A program made the position numbers and the translations under genes. The notes below the pieces were generated by a model. That model worked only from the letters and a program-made list of their open reading frames with translations. It made no database searches and had not been told where the DNA came from. Shown one piece after another: positions 1 to 10,358 of a DNA stretch of 64,000 nt (position 1 is its first letter; every line of letters starts with the position of its first letter). Origin of the DNA: Fulvia fulva (lineage: Eukaryota > Ascomycota > Dothideomycetes > Mycosphaerellales > Mycosphaerellaceae). The stretch covers positions 5,518,001-5,582,000 of the forward strand of contig NC_063013.1 in NCBI RefSeq assembly GCF_020509005.1, in the 5' to 3' direction.

Positions 1-1
1 T

Positions 2-1129
2 ATCCGATTCCGCGGCAAGACTATCCCAGAATGCCAGGAGCTTCTTCCAAAGGCACCAGGTGGCCAGGAGCCATTGCCAGAGGGCCTTTTCTGGCTCCTC
101 TTGACCGGCGAGATCCCAACAGAGCAGCAGGTTCGCGACCTATCCGCTGAGTGGGCTGCCCGCTCTGACGTTCCATCGTTCGTCACCGAGCTCATCGACC
201 GCTGCCCATCTGACCTCCACCCAATGGCTCAGCTTTCCATCGCTGTCAACGCGCTCGAGCACGAGTCTGCTTTCTCCAAGGCATACGCCAAGGGTATCAA
301 AAAGACGGAATACTGGGAGCACACATTCGAAGACAGCATGGACCTCATCGCAAAGCTGCCCACCATCGCTGCCCGTATCTACCGCAACGTCTACAAGGAT
401 GGCAAGGTTGCACCAATCCAGAAGGACAAGGACTACGGTTACAATTTGGCCAACCAGCTTGGTTTCGCTGAGAACAGCGACTTTGTTGAGCTCATGCGCC
501 TCTACCTGACCATCCACTCTGACCACGAGGGTGGCAACGTCTCTGCCCACACCACTCACTTGGTCGGTTCGGCACTCTCCTCTCCATTCCTCTCGCTCGC
601 CGCTGGTCTCAACGGTCTCGCCGGTCCTCTCCACGGTCTCGCCAACCAGGAAGTGCTCAACTGGCTTCAGGAGATGAAGAAGAGCGTTGGCTCGGACCTG
701 TCTGATGAGAACATCAGCAAGTACCTCTGGGACACCCTCAAGGCCGGCCGCGTCGTGCCAGGTTACGGTCACGCCGTTCTCCGCAAGACCGACCCACGTT
801 ACGTATCGCAGCGCGAGTTTGCCATGAAGCACCTTCCAGACGACCCAATGTTCAAGCTCGTCTCCCAGGTGTACAAGATTGCCCCAGGTGTCCTCACGGA
901 GCACGGCAAGACCAAGAACCCATACCCCAACGTCGACGCACACTCCGGTGTCCTTCTCCAATACTACGGCCTCACCGAGCAGAACTTCTACACCGTGCTC
1001 TTTGGTGTCAGCAGAGCCCTTGGTGTCCTTCCACAGCTCATCATCGACCGCGCTGTTGGTGCTCCAATCGAGCGACCAAAGTCGTTCAGCACCGAGGCCT
1101 GGGCCAAGCTTGTCGGCGCCAAGTTGTGA
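2..1129 (+). CDS. CIT1: Citrate synthase, 5'-truncated at the window edge
   Basis: Condenses acetyl-CoA and oxaloacetate to citrate, the first step of the TCA cycle. The frame is open from base 2 (beginning [12 protein letters not shown]) to the TGA at 1127-1129, so the mitochondrial presequence and N-terminus lie outside the window. The three catalytic motifs of eukaryotic citrate synthases are visible: HGLANQE around 636-656, [14 protein letters not shown] around 763-804 and the NVDAHSG aspartate around 928-948. The part seen is about 375 residues of the usual 465-475. The protein ends in AKL, a conservative variant of the SKL peroxisomal targeting signal, so dual mitochondrial/peroxisomal location is possible. 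The next gene on the same strand is the mitochondrial citrate/oxoglutarate carrier. No intron is seen in this part. Identity is certain; location is inferred. Confidence 0.97.
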   Translation: MRFRGKTIPECQELLPKAPGGQEPLPEGLFWLLLTGEIPTEQQVRDLSAEWAARSDVPSFVTELIDRCPSDLHPMAQLSIAVNALEHESAFSKAYAKGIKKTEYWEHTFEDSMDLIAKLPTIAARIYRNVYKDGKVAPIQKDKDYGYNLANQLGFAENSDFVELMRLYLTIHSDHEGGNVSAHTTHLVGSALSSPFLSLAAGLNGLAGPLHGLANQEVLNWLQEMKKSVGSDLSDENISKYLWDTLKAGRVVPGYGHAVLRKTDPRYVSQREFAMKHLPDDPMFKLVSQVYKIAPGVLTEHGKTKNPYPNVDAHSGVLLQYYGLTEQNFYTVLFGVSRALGVLPQLIIDRAVGAPIERPKSFSTEAWAKLVGAKL

Positions 1130-2096
1130 ACTGCCTACACATTTCCGCGCACACCGAACAGCGATGCACGCGTAAGGCGAGCACTGCACATACTTGGAGG
1201 CGATGGAGGTGGCAGCGAAATGAAATACAAGAAGAAGTGAGATGGCATAGAGCGCGAATTCCAGAAAGCGCTCCTGCCAGTGTACTACAAAGCTTTTTGC
1301 GTGTGTCAATAGGGATTGCTGTTGGATCATTGGGAGCTAGAGGTGTTCGAGCGAGTGTCACAACTAGAATTAGCCTGATGGACCTATGTAGCATGAGACC
1401 TCTCAGACCATGAGCGACAGCTGTTCTGTTGCCCAGTGATGATGATGGTGCGATTCTGTCACCAGCTTCACTTTGCCATACATGATACGCCGAGAGCACC
1501 TCCTAGCGCTGTCTGGGGTCGTCGTTATCGCATAGCCGGGCGCCGTATTGTTATCGTGCAATACCGCTGGGACTTGTTATGGAGTCGAAGGGACGCGGGT
1601 GAGACAGCTGTGTGGAGGTGTGAAGCTCGTTGTTGAGTGTCTCAATCTTGGGTGAGCTGTTGTCAGCCTGCACAGTCAAGGAAGCGAGCATATATTGGAG
1701 TAATGATGGATATATTTCAAGGTCCGAGCTTCGACGAATGCGCCGGCTCAACCAAAAGTTGGACGATATCGAAGACTCGAGTCAGGCATTCTTTGCTGTC
1801 CCGGACTATTGTGTGAAGTCGTGTCTTGCTCTTCCTACACCTCGCAATTGTGTATACTGCATGTGTCCATTGTGCTCGTCGCGTAACCACCCTACCGGTC
1901 AACTGACCTCTTCGAGTGCTGCTGCTGCTCTCTCGGCTGTCCCTATCGTCCCAACCGAATCGCAGCATCACACGTCCTCCCCGAAACATCGTACACCACA
2001 ACGACCATCCCAACCCATAACTTCAGCTACTAGGCCACGAAGCCGCACGATTGCCTTGGTCCGGCCTTTGATACCCGCACAACACCTCATATCAGC
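1130..2096. other. Intergenic: 3' UTR of citrate synthase and promoter of YHM2
   Basis: About 970 bases with no convincing coding frame. The open frames here lack family resemblance and break at random. An inverted CCAAT (ATTGG) lies near 1694. The last few hundred bases are pyrimidine-rich with many short TC and CAAC stretches, as in fungal promoters just upstream of an ATG. Confidence 0.6.
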
Positions 2097-3147
2097 ATGT
2101 CCGTCGTCAGCACTGATGGCAAGAAGCTCGAGAAGAAGCCCGTCAAGTTCAGCAACTTGCTGCTGGGCGCCGGTCTCAACATGTTCGAGGTGACGACCCT
2201 CGGCCAGCCTCTCGAGGTGATGAAGACCACCATGGCAGCCAACCGAAAGGACGGCATGGCAGGCGCTGTCGCCAGGATCTGGAGTCGTGGTGGCCTCTTC
2301 GGCTGTGAGTAGCCGTGGCATAGAGTGTCACTGGGAACAGTTCGCTGACAGCACCACATAGTCTACCAGGGTCTCATTCCATGGGCCTGGATTGAAGCTT
2401 CCTCCAAGGGCGCTGTCCTCCTCTTCGTCGCTTCCGAGGGTGAATACTACGCCAAGAGCTTCGGCGCGAACAACTTCGTGGCTGGTATCAGCGGTGGTAT
2501 GCTGGGCGGTCTCGCGCAGGCATACGCGACCATGGGTTTCTGCACGTGCATGAAGACTGTCGAGATGACCAAACACAAGGCTGTGGCAGGAGGTGCGAAA
2601 CCACCGGGCACGATGGAGACCTTCATGGGCATCTACCGTGCGGAGGGTATCAAGGGTATCAACAAGGGTGTGAACGCGGTCGCCGTGCGACAAGTCACCA
2701 ACTGGGGTTCACGATTCGGTCTCAGCAGAGTTGCGTACGTTTACTGATGGGCTGGGACGCATGGGACATGGCGAGCTAACGATTTGCAGTGAGAACGGTA
2801 TTCGCAGCTTCACCGGCAAGACCGACACCTCGCAGAAGCTTTCTGCTCCCGAGCGAATCTTGGCTTCTGCTCTTGGTGGTGGTCTCAGCGCGTGGAATCA
2901 GCCTATCGAAGTCGTTCGTGTCGAGATGCAATCGAAGACCGAGGACCCGAACCGTCCAAAGAAGATGACTGTCGGAAACACTTTCTCCTACATCTACAAG
3001 CAGAACGGCCTCAAAGGTCTGTACCGTGGTGTTGCGCCACGTATTGGTCTCGGTGTCTGGCAGACGGTCTGCATGGTGGCCCTTGGTGACATTGCCAAGG
3101 AGATGGTCGAGAAGGCCACAGGCGAGGCTGTCACTGCGAAGCATTAA
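2097..3147 (+). CDS. YHM2: Mitochondrial citrate/2-oxoglutarate carrier (YHM2 type)
   Basis: Inner-membrane carrier of the SLC25 family. In yeast Yhm2 exports citrate in exchange for oxoglutarate, feeding a citrate-isocitrate NADPH shuttle, and was also found with mtDNA nucleoids. Three exons: 2097-2304, 2362-2734 and 2790-3147, with introns 2305-2361 (GTGAGT...TAG) and 2735-2789 (GTACGT...CAG). They join to 312 residues. Diagnostic YHM2 stretches include [89 protein letters not shown] and the C-terminus ending AKH. The degenerate carrier signatures (PxD/E variants) match this subfamily rather than the canonical carriers. It follows citrate synthase on the same strand, so a producer and an exporter of citrate are neighbours. 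Confidence 0.95.
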
Positions 3148-3745
3148 AGATCGAGGAGCACATGGCGTTTGAGGAAAGACCTGGTAAGGGAGCGGCAGTA
3201 ACATGCCACAGCTCTGCTTTCTTTGGTTATGCTGTTAGAACTGCATGAAGCATGCGTACTGGAACTGTAGAGATTTGACTGATAGAGAGGCAAGGCAATA
3301 TACATCAAATGACCAGACAGGTAGAGTCGGGATGCACATCTTGCCATCCAGATCCAACACCCAGGTCGTTTTCTGACAGGTATCCGACCATTGCTGCAAG
3401 CAGTCCATGAGCAAACTATGTGGCTTTGGTCGCCAGTATAACTCGAACTGCGATGCTGCAAATGCTGACTTTTTAGTATCGCTGAAGACTGTCCTGAAGA
3501 TCATAGACGAGCCGGCTACACTAAGTCAATTCAGGAAGGACGAGCTGCAACCTAGTCAGCAAGTGAGGCGGTACCACTCACATCAAGGTTTCGTCCAGTT
3601 GAAGCAGCTCAAGGTATCGCCGCCATGTCCGCCAAGTAAAGCCCGAGAGCCGGACCACATTAGTACAGTACTACATGCGTATCGTACGTCCTTTCTCAAA
3701 ATCCAACAACGCAGCAAGCACGATTCCGCATTGCAGACATCCACC
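3148..3745. other. Intergenic, 3' of YHM2
   Basis: About 600 bases between YHM2 and the decayed dehydrogenase. I see no coding frame with family resemblance, no repeat and no RNA gene. Confidence 0.5.
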
Positions 3746-4686
3746 ATGGCACGTCTTTATCCTTCCTTCACGCCAACGTACCACAACGACCAGTATCCAG
3801 CAATTGACCCACCTCAGCCGCACCTTGACTGCTCAAGCAAGATCGTCTTGATCACAGGTGCAGGACGCAACAGGCCATCGCGATAGCATTTGCTCAAGCC
3901 CACGCGAAAGGCATCGCTCTGCTAGGCCGAACCCGCTCAACCTTGAACGAGACCGCCGCGAAGGTCAGAGAGATTTCCAGCACCACAGATGTCTTCCTCG
4001 TAACAGCTGATATCACCTCCCAACCTGAAATCCAAACGGCCTTCGACTAGATAGTCGCCCACTACAACGCGGCCCCTGGCATCCTCGTCAACAACGCAGG
4101 TGGCTTCAGCGGCATAGGCTCACTAATCGATGTCAACTTCGACGAGTTCTGGCAATCCTTCGAACTCAACACTAAAGGGCCCTTACTCGTCTCCCAATGC
4201 TTCATGCGCGCCTGTCGCGACCATCAGGGTATCGACTCTCGCAAAACGCTCATCAATGTCACATCAGGCGCCGCCCACATCCCATACTTCCCAACCGGTG
4301 CCTCCTACGCCTGTTCCAAGCTGGCCAGCGCGAAGATTACAGAGTATATTCACTACGAGTATCCCGAGTGGAATGTCTTCAACCTCCAGCCGGCAGTTGT
4401 AGCGACGGATTTGGCGAGGCAGGCAGGGAGGAAGGCGCCTGATTCGCCGAGACTGCCGGCAGGGATGGCGGTGTCTTGGCGAGGGATCCGAGGGCGAGGG
4501 AGTTGAGTGGGAGATTTGTGTGGGCGAATTGGGATGTGGAGGAACTGGCGGAGCGGAAGGAGGAGATTGTGGAGAAAGAGGTTGCTGTTGCTGGGCTTAA
4601 GGGGCTTTGCGGAGGAGGAGAATGACGAGGAGTTGATTAGACGGGCGAAGAGTGTGCATAGGAATGCGGATAAGCCTGCTGAGTAA
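3746..4686 (+). pseudogene. Short-chain dehydrogenase/reductase pseudogene
   Basis: Remnant of a classical NAD(P)-dependent SDR of about 300 residues. It starts MARLYPSFTPTYHNDQYPA and reaches the cofactor motif KIVLITGAGR. There, near 3866-3871, a deletion removes the expected GIG and shifts the frame. It continues as QAIAIAFAQAHAKG, LLGRTRSTLNET and VTADITSQPEIQTAFD until an in-frame TAG at 4048-4050. Then come ILVNNAGG, the serine region INVTSGAA and the catalytic YxxxK as YACSK. A further frameshift lies near 4474 and another in the following 150 bases; the tail ends KPAE at 4684-4686. Three frameshifts plus one stop cannot be removed by plausible introns, so this is a dead gene. It is recent enough that all family motifs remain readable. 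Confidence 0.85.
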
Positions 4687-4896
4687 AACAGCAGTGATTC
4701 GGTACTGTATGGAAGAGTGAAATTTCTCGAAATTATCATCTCAAAAGGCAGTCATTTCATAGTAACGCTTCCATTTGTAGGCGCCACAGGCACAATCTAA
4801 GTCTATGCCTATACTTGTATCCCCGAAAGCCACCCAATTCCCTCGCAGGAGCTCCAGCGACTCCATAATGATTTTCAATGATTCTCGGCTCATGCC

Positions 4897-6246
4897 CTAC
4901 TGCAGTCCAAACATGTCTATGTCGATGGCATCTTCGTCTTCTTCCACCCTCGCAACATTGACACCAGCCGAAGGCGGAGCAGCAGGTGCGGCCAGCGGTG
5001 CCGTGATGTCAAACATAGCATCGAACTGCGCGTCCATGAAGCCAGCCGGCTCAGAGTCCACAGGCTGAGGGTCGGAGTTCTGAGGATATTCTGCAGCACG
5101 GGCCGCGATGATTCGAGTGAGCTCCGTCACATAATCACCTCCCAGTGCTGCCGCCGTCGAGCCTGGCACCTGCCGAGGCGCTCCCGTATACCCATCCGGC
5201 TGACGTGGTGCAGTCTGCATAGGTGCCATCGGCCTGTTTGACGTCTGCTGAGGTGCAGTGTGCGGTGCCGGTCGCTCGTCCACCTCCTCGACCTTGAACT
5301 TTCGGGGCACGTGGGCGAACTCCTCTGATTGTGCCTCCTCGATGAGGCCCCAAGCACTAAGAGAATAACCGTCAGGCACGCCACGCAGGTCGAAGACTTC
5401 GACCTTCGTGTCTCGCCCATCGATACGGCGGTCTTCGAGCAGCGAGCACTTATGGGGATGAAACTTGCCGCCACTTGGGGTGGAATATCTGTAGCCAGTC
5501 CGAAGCTTGGGGTGCAGAGCCCTGATGCCGAGCTTCTTGACATCCGTGTCCCAGAATTCTTGCTGCGATAGACGGTAGATGTCGTACGCTCTGACATGCC
5601 AACCAACTGCGACCGGGTCCAACATCTCCTCGAGCCGGCGTCTGGTCTGGTCTTTCTGCTTCTCACTTAGCATCTGAACCTCGTTGATGAACTCGTAGTC
5701 CCTTCTCTCTGGAGTTTGGCGCAGGAGTCTGGTTTGGCCAAAGAAGATAGTGTGATACATCGGTAAGCTTTGCTCGATCAAGTTTGAGAGAAGTCGAAGG
5801 GCTTGGTCGAGCACAGCGTAATCGATCTTAGGGTAGCCTCTAAATGTGCATTTCGATACGACTGGGGGTATAGCAGTCTTCAGGTTGGGCTCCGAGATGT
5901 CGATGAGGCCCTCCTTACGCACGAAGCCACTGCAACATACGAGAGCGCAGTTCTTGACTAGCGGTTTTGGTGGATGACGAATCGACATTGCCTGCATGGT
6001 GGCCGGTTCTCCTGAAGTCGGCTGGTGATGAGAGTATCCTACTGCTTGCGTGTTTGGCGAGGTAGTGCGACAGACTTGTGCTGTGGTCCAGATGGTGGCC
6101 AGAACGGTGTTGTCTTGAGTATAATGAATCCATGATCGCGTACTAGGTGAGTAGGAGATGTGTCGTGCTGTATAACACTCGCGCAAAGTAAGTCTCTCGA
6201 TACGTGAATATAGTCGTGAAGCAACCGCCCCGGTGGACGCATTCAT
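4897..6246 (-). CDS. Unknown paralogue A of a tandem pair; lacks the HExxH region
   Basis: Open frame of 449 residues from the ATG at 6246; the stop ends at 4897. I do not recognise the family. It is clearly a paralogue of the broken gene at 6399-8210. Shared stretches include CCSGFVRKEGLI, YAVLDQALRLLSN, VRAYDIYRLSQQEFWD, LGIRALHPKLRTGYRY, FHPHK and the acidic C-terminus. Relative to its neighbour it lacks about 186 residues between RRRLEEM and LDPVAVGWHVRAYD, the segment that holds the zinc-peptidase-like HELAH motif there. The C-terminal 150 residues are proline- and glutamine-rich and probably disordered. There is no clear signal peptide. DNA similarity to the neighbour extends upstream of the ATG, so the start at MNAST is shared, but a start at MQAMSIRH is also possible. 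Function unknown. Confidence 0.6.
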   Translation of the reverse strand: MNASTGAVASRLYSRIERLTLRECYTARHISYSPSTRSWIHYTQDNTVLATIWTTAQVCRTTSPNTQAVGYSHHQPTSGEPATMQAMSIRHPPKPLVKNCALVCCSGFVRKEGLIDISEPNLKTAIPPVVSKCTFRGYPKIDYAVLDQALRLLSNLIEQSLPMYHTIFFGQTRLLRQTPERRDYEFINEVQMLSEKQKDQTRRRLEEMLDPVAVGWHVRAYDIYRLSQQEFWDTDVKKLGIRALHPKLRTGYRYSTPSGGKFHPHKCSLLEDRRIDGRDTKVEVFDLRGVPDGYSLSAWGLIEEAQSEEFAHVPRKFKVEEVDERPAPHTAPQQTSNRPMAPMQTAPRQPDGYTGAPRQVPGSTAAALGGDYVTELTRIIAARAAEYPQNSDPQPVDSEPAGFMDAQFDAMFDITAPLAAPAAPPSAGVNVARVEEDEDAIDIDMFGLQ

Positions 6247-6398
6247 AGCATTCACTAGACTCGAGTCGGAAGTTGAGTAAATCGGTTGATAAGCAGAGTG
6301 GAAGCTGGATGATCAAGTATCAGATGTGGCAGTTCTTGCTCTATATGTAGACTTTGTGATTATTGGTGGCGCGGAGGACCATCAGTCGCCAGTCACCG

Positions 6399-8210
6399 CC
6401 TACATGCTTTTCCAGGTCACCTGTTGCATGTCAATCTCTATCTCGTCTAGGATGCGGCCATCGCCATCCGCATCCACGACATAGTCGCCGAACATTGCCA
6501 CGTCGTCCTGCATATCCATGTCTTCTAGTTCCTTCTGCATCGTGCCGTTGTGAAACCGGCATCTTCGAAAAGTTGGAAGCCTTCTGCCGGCATCGTGTTT
6601 AGTCGAAAGCCGTGACCCTCGAAGACAGCCGGTGGGTTTTGATGATATGTTGATGTAAGTGCTTCCGCAGAAATTTGCGCAGCCTCCTCGTCGTCTTTCT
6701 CGTACATCGGTATATCTGCCATGGCCGGCTCCTCCACTTCCTCAACCTTGAATTGGCGTGGAAGAGAAAGGAACTCTGGTGACTGAGTAGCCATCTGGAA
6801 TGCACCCGGCCATGCACCCTGTCTTCTTCAACCATAACCGCTTTGTGAGGATTGAAGTAGCCATCCTCTGCGCTGACGTAGCGGTATCCTGTGCGACGAG
6901 TGGGATGCAACGCTTTGATACCGATGAGCTTGACATCTATATCCCAGTAGTCTTGCTGGGAGAGTCGGTAGATGTCGAAAGCACGAACATTCCAGCCCAT
7001 ACAGATCGGGTCCAAAGGCTCTCCACGAACACCGATGACTGAGTTCGAGCTGTTGTACAGGTTGGCGGTGTATCGGCTCGGAAAGTCGATGGACACAATC
7101 ATCTGTTCGAACGTGCTTGGTACTCTGTCCACCTGGTAGAAGTCGACTCTGTTCGGTACCCTTGGATTCTTGAGCTTGCGTTTCGGTGGCGGCAGTTGAT
7201 GGGCCATACTCCGAGAACTGTGCATGTACTCGATGATGCCACCATTGGTCCTCAGTTCCCATTCGAAGCCCTCCTCTGCGATAGGACTTCCGTCAAAGTA
7301 GAAAGCAGGCGCATCCTCCCATCCGTTGATCAGCTTGCTCTCCTTGCGGCTGGCCATAACAGCGGCGTGCGCAAGCTCATGGCCGAGATCTTTTGCGAAG
7401 GCGAAAATGGGCTGTGAAGCGCTGAACAGGGTCAGCGTTCGGCTTGCTGGCCTCCACCACAGCATCGTAGACCTCTTGGTCGATGCGGACACGGCACTCT
7501 CGCAGGAAGAATGCGTTCTTGTGCTCCTTTCCAGTCGGAGCAGTACTGCTGCCCTTGCCCACCTCGATCATGACATATTCGGACATTATCTCGAGTGCTC
7601 GTCGAGTCTTCTCCTTCTGCTCCCAGGTGAGCTCCTGAGGCTCGCTGTAGAAATCATAGCTTCGCTTGTTGTCGTTAAGTCCCTGAATGTGTCGCAGGTT
7701 GCTGAAGAAGATGGTGAAGTAGAACGGAAGGCTGACCTCCAGCATGTTTGATAGCATTCGCAGGGCTTGGTCGAGAACACCGTAGTCGACATCGTGGTAG
7801 AAGTTTTTTTCTGATAACAGCGGATGGATGTTGCCTGTCAGATTTGGCTCTTGCAAACTGATGAGACCTTCCTTTCGGACGAACCCGCTGCAACAGACCG
7901 CCTCGCAGCCCTTCACCGGGTTCTTGGCCGGATGTACGAGTGCCGTAGCCCTGAGCATCTTGACAAATTCCTGGCGTGGATGATGTGGTGATCGTTGAGC
8001 GGGGTTGGGGATATGACTGGCCTTCTCGGTGGTGGGTCGAGCCTGAAAGCTGTCCGAGGTGGTGGTGTTTTGAATATACCGAATCCATGGTCGCGTACTG
8101 GGTAAGTAGGAGATGTGTCGTACATCGCGCTGTATAACAAGGCGTAAAGTATATTTCGATGCGTGAAGGTAGTGTAGTAGTGAAGCAATCGTTCTGGTAG
8201 AAGCATTCAT
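6399..8210 (-). pseudogene. Unknown paralogue B with HExxH motif, frameshifted
   Basis: Reading on the minus strand from the ATG at 8210, the protein matches paralogue A through CCSGFVRKEGLI and DYGVLDQALRMLSNM. It then enters a segment absent from A that carries AKDLGHELAHAAV (7360-7395), an HExxH motif of zinc metallopeptidases. The frame breaks about 30 codons before this motif, near 7415-7460. A second break lies near 6790-6830: fragments corresponding to A's DGR and PDGYS stretches survive there in different frames, so coding sequence has been deleted. A third break near 6545 separates the tail MQKELEDMDMQDDVAMFGDY, which ends at the TAG complementary to 6399-6401. One break could be hidden by an intron with a poor donor (61 nt, GTCTAC), but not all three. 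It was probably a secreted or cytosolic zinc peptidase-like protein; that is inference. Confidence 0.6.
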
Positions 8211-8780
8211 TACGTTCACTAGACTCCGGTCGGAATGTGAGTGAATCGGGTCATTAGCACGTGTCAAATGAATAGAATGCGTGGCCGCAGTCCTAGTAGA
8301 ACTCATCGCCTTCGATTTCTGCGGTGCAGGCAGCTGAGTCCGGGATTGCAGTCGTGACGTCCTTGACGATGAGCGTGTATGGCCAGAGCCCAGAGAATTT
8401 GATGGCAGAATCATGACTTCAGGCGAAGTCTCGCGAACGCCTCTCAACTTCGTCTCTTCCACGAAGTATAATATGGAGAATCGACTGTGTTTGCTGGGCG
8501 GTCAAGATCGAGGCGTTCTGCTACATGCAGCGCTGCATGGCACCGAGTTTCTTTGTGTAGCGCCTCCGTGTCTCGGACTCGTAGTGACCACCAGTCGATC
8601 ATCGTTTCCACAGGTCTCAACATGATCTTGAAGCCGCGAGTAATGGCAAAGTCGTCGTTGTAGGTGGTATAATGACCTCAATGGTGCTATGGTCGTCGCC
8701 GCTCGCGCTCTATGGTATAAATTGGTCTAACCGACCCCTCGCTATGCAAAAACTCAATCGAGAGAGAGACAGTCGCCGTG
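8211..8780. other. Upstream region of paralogue B
   Basis: Bases 8211-8260 still align with the sequence upstream of paralogue A (6247-6290), showing that the duplication included promoter DNA. From there to 8780 I see no gene. An open minus-strand frame runs on to 8462 but has no counterpart upstream of A. Confidence 0.5.
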
Positions 8781-10358
8781 TCATTGCAATGATGCTAGTC
8801 TCTTCTGTCGCTTCTCAACATCCTTCATCTCATTCAGTACTTCGTTGTTGAATTGTTCGTAACCATCGAGGTAGACGTGATGTCCAGCTTTGCGGATGAT
8901 GGTGACCTTGGTCTCACCATTCTCGAGCTGCTTCTCACGCTCACTAGCTTGCGACAGCGCCTTCTTCTTCTCCTCTCGCATCCGCTCTTGTGCAGCATAT
9001 CCGCCGGCAATGTCCATCCAGTCGTTCTCGCCGTACATCATCACGACCGGAAGTCCAGTCTCTCGTTCTTTCCTCGGCACTTCCTCGGTCTTTGATGAAG
9101 CGTTGTCTGGAGACGGCTCTCCGTGTTGTTCCAAGAACTGCCTGCCTACACCATGGATTCTTCGGACCAAGGGAGATCGTGCAAAAGCGCCCGGCGCAAG
9201 AATGTATGCAAGCGCGTACTCGCCACTACCACGCTGTCGAAAAAGCGAGTAGCTGTAGTCGTGCAGTGCTTGAGCCTCGTCAGCGGGCAGGTGCGAGAAG
9301 CGCCTGCTGGTCCAGCCAGATACTAATCGAGGTCCAAGTGGTCCAGAAAGCCTTACCAGCGAAAAAGGCGAGATGTTAGCATCCCAGAGCGTTGTCAGCC
9401 ACTTCGGCATTTGCCGCCGTGGTGGCTTGTTGTCGCCCTTCACTGTGCCCACGCTCGCGTCCTGTGCGACTTGGTTCGCCATAGTGCTGTCCCCGGGTTC
9501 TGGCATATCTTCGTTGACCGCGTATGGGTCTTCGGGTATGCCCACAGGCGAAGCCAAAATGAGTTTGTTTAGGTGCCCAGGATACTTCAGCGCGTAACAT
9601 ACTGCCATGTACCCACCCATACTGTGTCCTAGGAGTGTAAACTTATCGATGCCCTTCTTCTTTCGCCACTCTTCCAATGCATCGACGAACCAAGACTCAG
9701 CCGCGCGAATTTTCCCTTCCTTGTCTTTCGCGTTGATTCTGAAAGGTGGTCGCGTGCTCCGACCCATACCAGGGAGATCCAGCGAATACAGCCTCCAGTT
9801 TGGTAATCGTGACAACGCTTCGTAGTTCTTGTAGAAGAAGCCGAGTCCTGCACCGTAGCCGTGGACCATGACAAGGTTATTGTCTACTTCCTCGCCCAGC
9901 CTCTCCACGCTGAACTCGTTCAATGCCCGGTTCTTGCCACTCAGCTCGACCATCTTGCTCTGCCACTGTCGCGGTCCGTGAGGATCGTGTATGCTGGTCG
10001 TTCGCTCGATAGTCTCGCCACTTCCCGAGCTCTTGCTCTTGTCGAGACTTAATGTGGAGTTGTTTGCGGGCACAGGGGCGCTGCCAGTCTGCGTGTGCGT
10101 GGGCGGCTTTTGCAGATACGGAATGAAAGCCATGACTTTGTGCTCCGTGACTGCAGGCGCGAGACCAGCCCACCATTGTGAGAAGCCCTCTTTGTAGCCC
10201 AGCGGAAAGTATGCGTTACCATCACGCCCATGTCCTTTGGGCTCTGCCTGTGCATCCTCGTTCGCGCGCTGACGTGCCAACATCGGCTTGCCTCCCATCG
10301 GGGCTGTTGGGTATTGAGGCCCGTTGTGGCCGTCGGCGGACTCAGAGGTAGACGCCAT
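8781..10358 (-). CDS. CLD1: Alpha/beta hydrolase, cardiolipin deacylase/ABHD5 type
   Basis: Belongs to the ABHD4/ABHD5/Cld1 group. In yeast, Cld1 is a mitochondrial phospholipase that removes fatty acid from cardiolipin before remodelling. The sequence shows an oxyanion-region VHGYGAGLGFF, the motif SLDLPGMGRSTRP, the nucleophile elbow GHSMGG with the serine that ABHD5 lacks, MMYGENDWMD for the acid, and the catalytic histidine within AGHHVYLDG, which also gives the H(x)4D acyltransferase-like motif. The first in-frame ATG is at 10358 (525 residues). The frame stays open to beyond 10538 without another ATG, and that stretch (VASSLRSASG, rich in Arg and Ser) looks like a mitochondrial presequence. 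A small upstream exon may therefore supply the true start. No internal intron is needed. Confidence 0.85.
   Translation of the reverse strand: MASTSESADGHNGPQYPTAPMGGKPMLARQRANEDAQAEPKGHGRDGNAYFPLGYKEGFSQWWAGLAPAVTEHKVMAFIPYLQKPPTHTQTGSAPVPANNSTLSLDKSKSSGSGETIERTTSIHDPHGPRQWQSKMVELSGKNRALNEFSVERLGEEVDNNLVMVHGYGAGLGFFYKNYEALSRLPNWRLYSLDLPGMGRSTRPPFRINAKDKEGKIRAAESWFVDALEEWRKKKGIDKFTLLGHSMGGYMAVCYALKYPGHLNKLILASPVGIPEDPYAVNEDMPEPGDSTMANQVAQDASVGTVKGDNKPPRRQMPKWLTTLWDANISPFSLVRLSGPLGPRLVSGWTSRRFSHLPADEAQALHDYSYSLFRQRGSGEYALAYILAPGAFARSPLVRRIHGVGRQFLEQHGEPSPDNASSKTEEVPRKERETGLPVVMMYGENDWMDIAGGYAAQERMREEKKKALSQASEREKQLENGETKVTIIRKAGHHVYLDGYEQFNNEVLNEMKDVEKRQKRLASLQ

Noticed and set aside
140..1330. 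A 396-codon minus-strand open frame opposite citrate synthase
   Set aside because: It is a shadow of the strongly biased citrate synthase codons and shows no protein family features.
6780..6850. A 35-nt GT-AG intron in paralogue B that would restore the frame
   Set aside because: The supposed intron contains remnants of the HGR and PDGYS coding text conserved in paralogue A, and 35 nt is too short.
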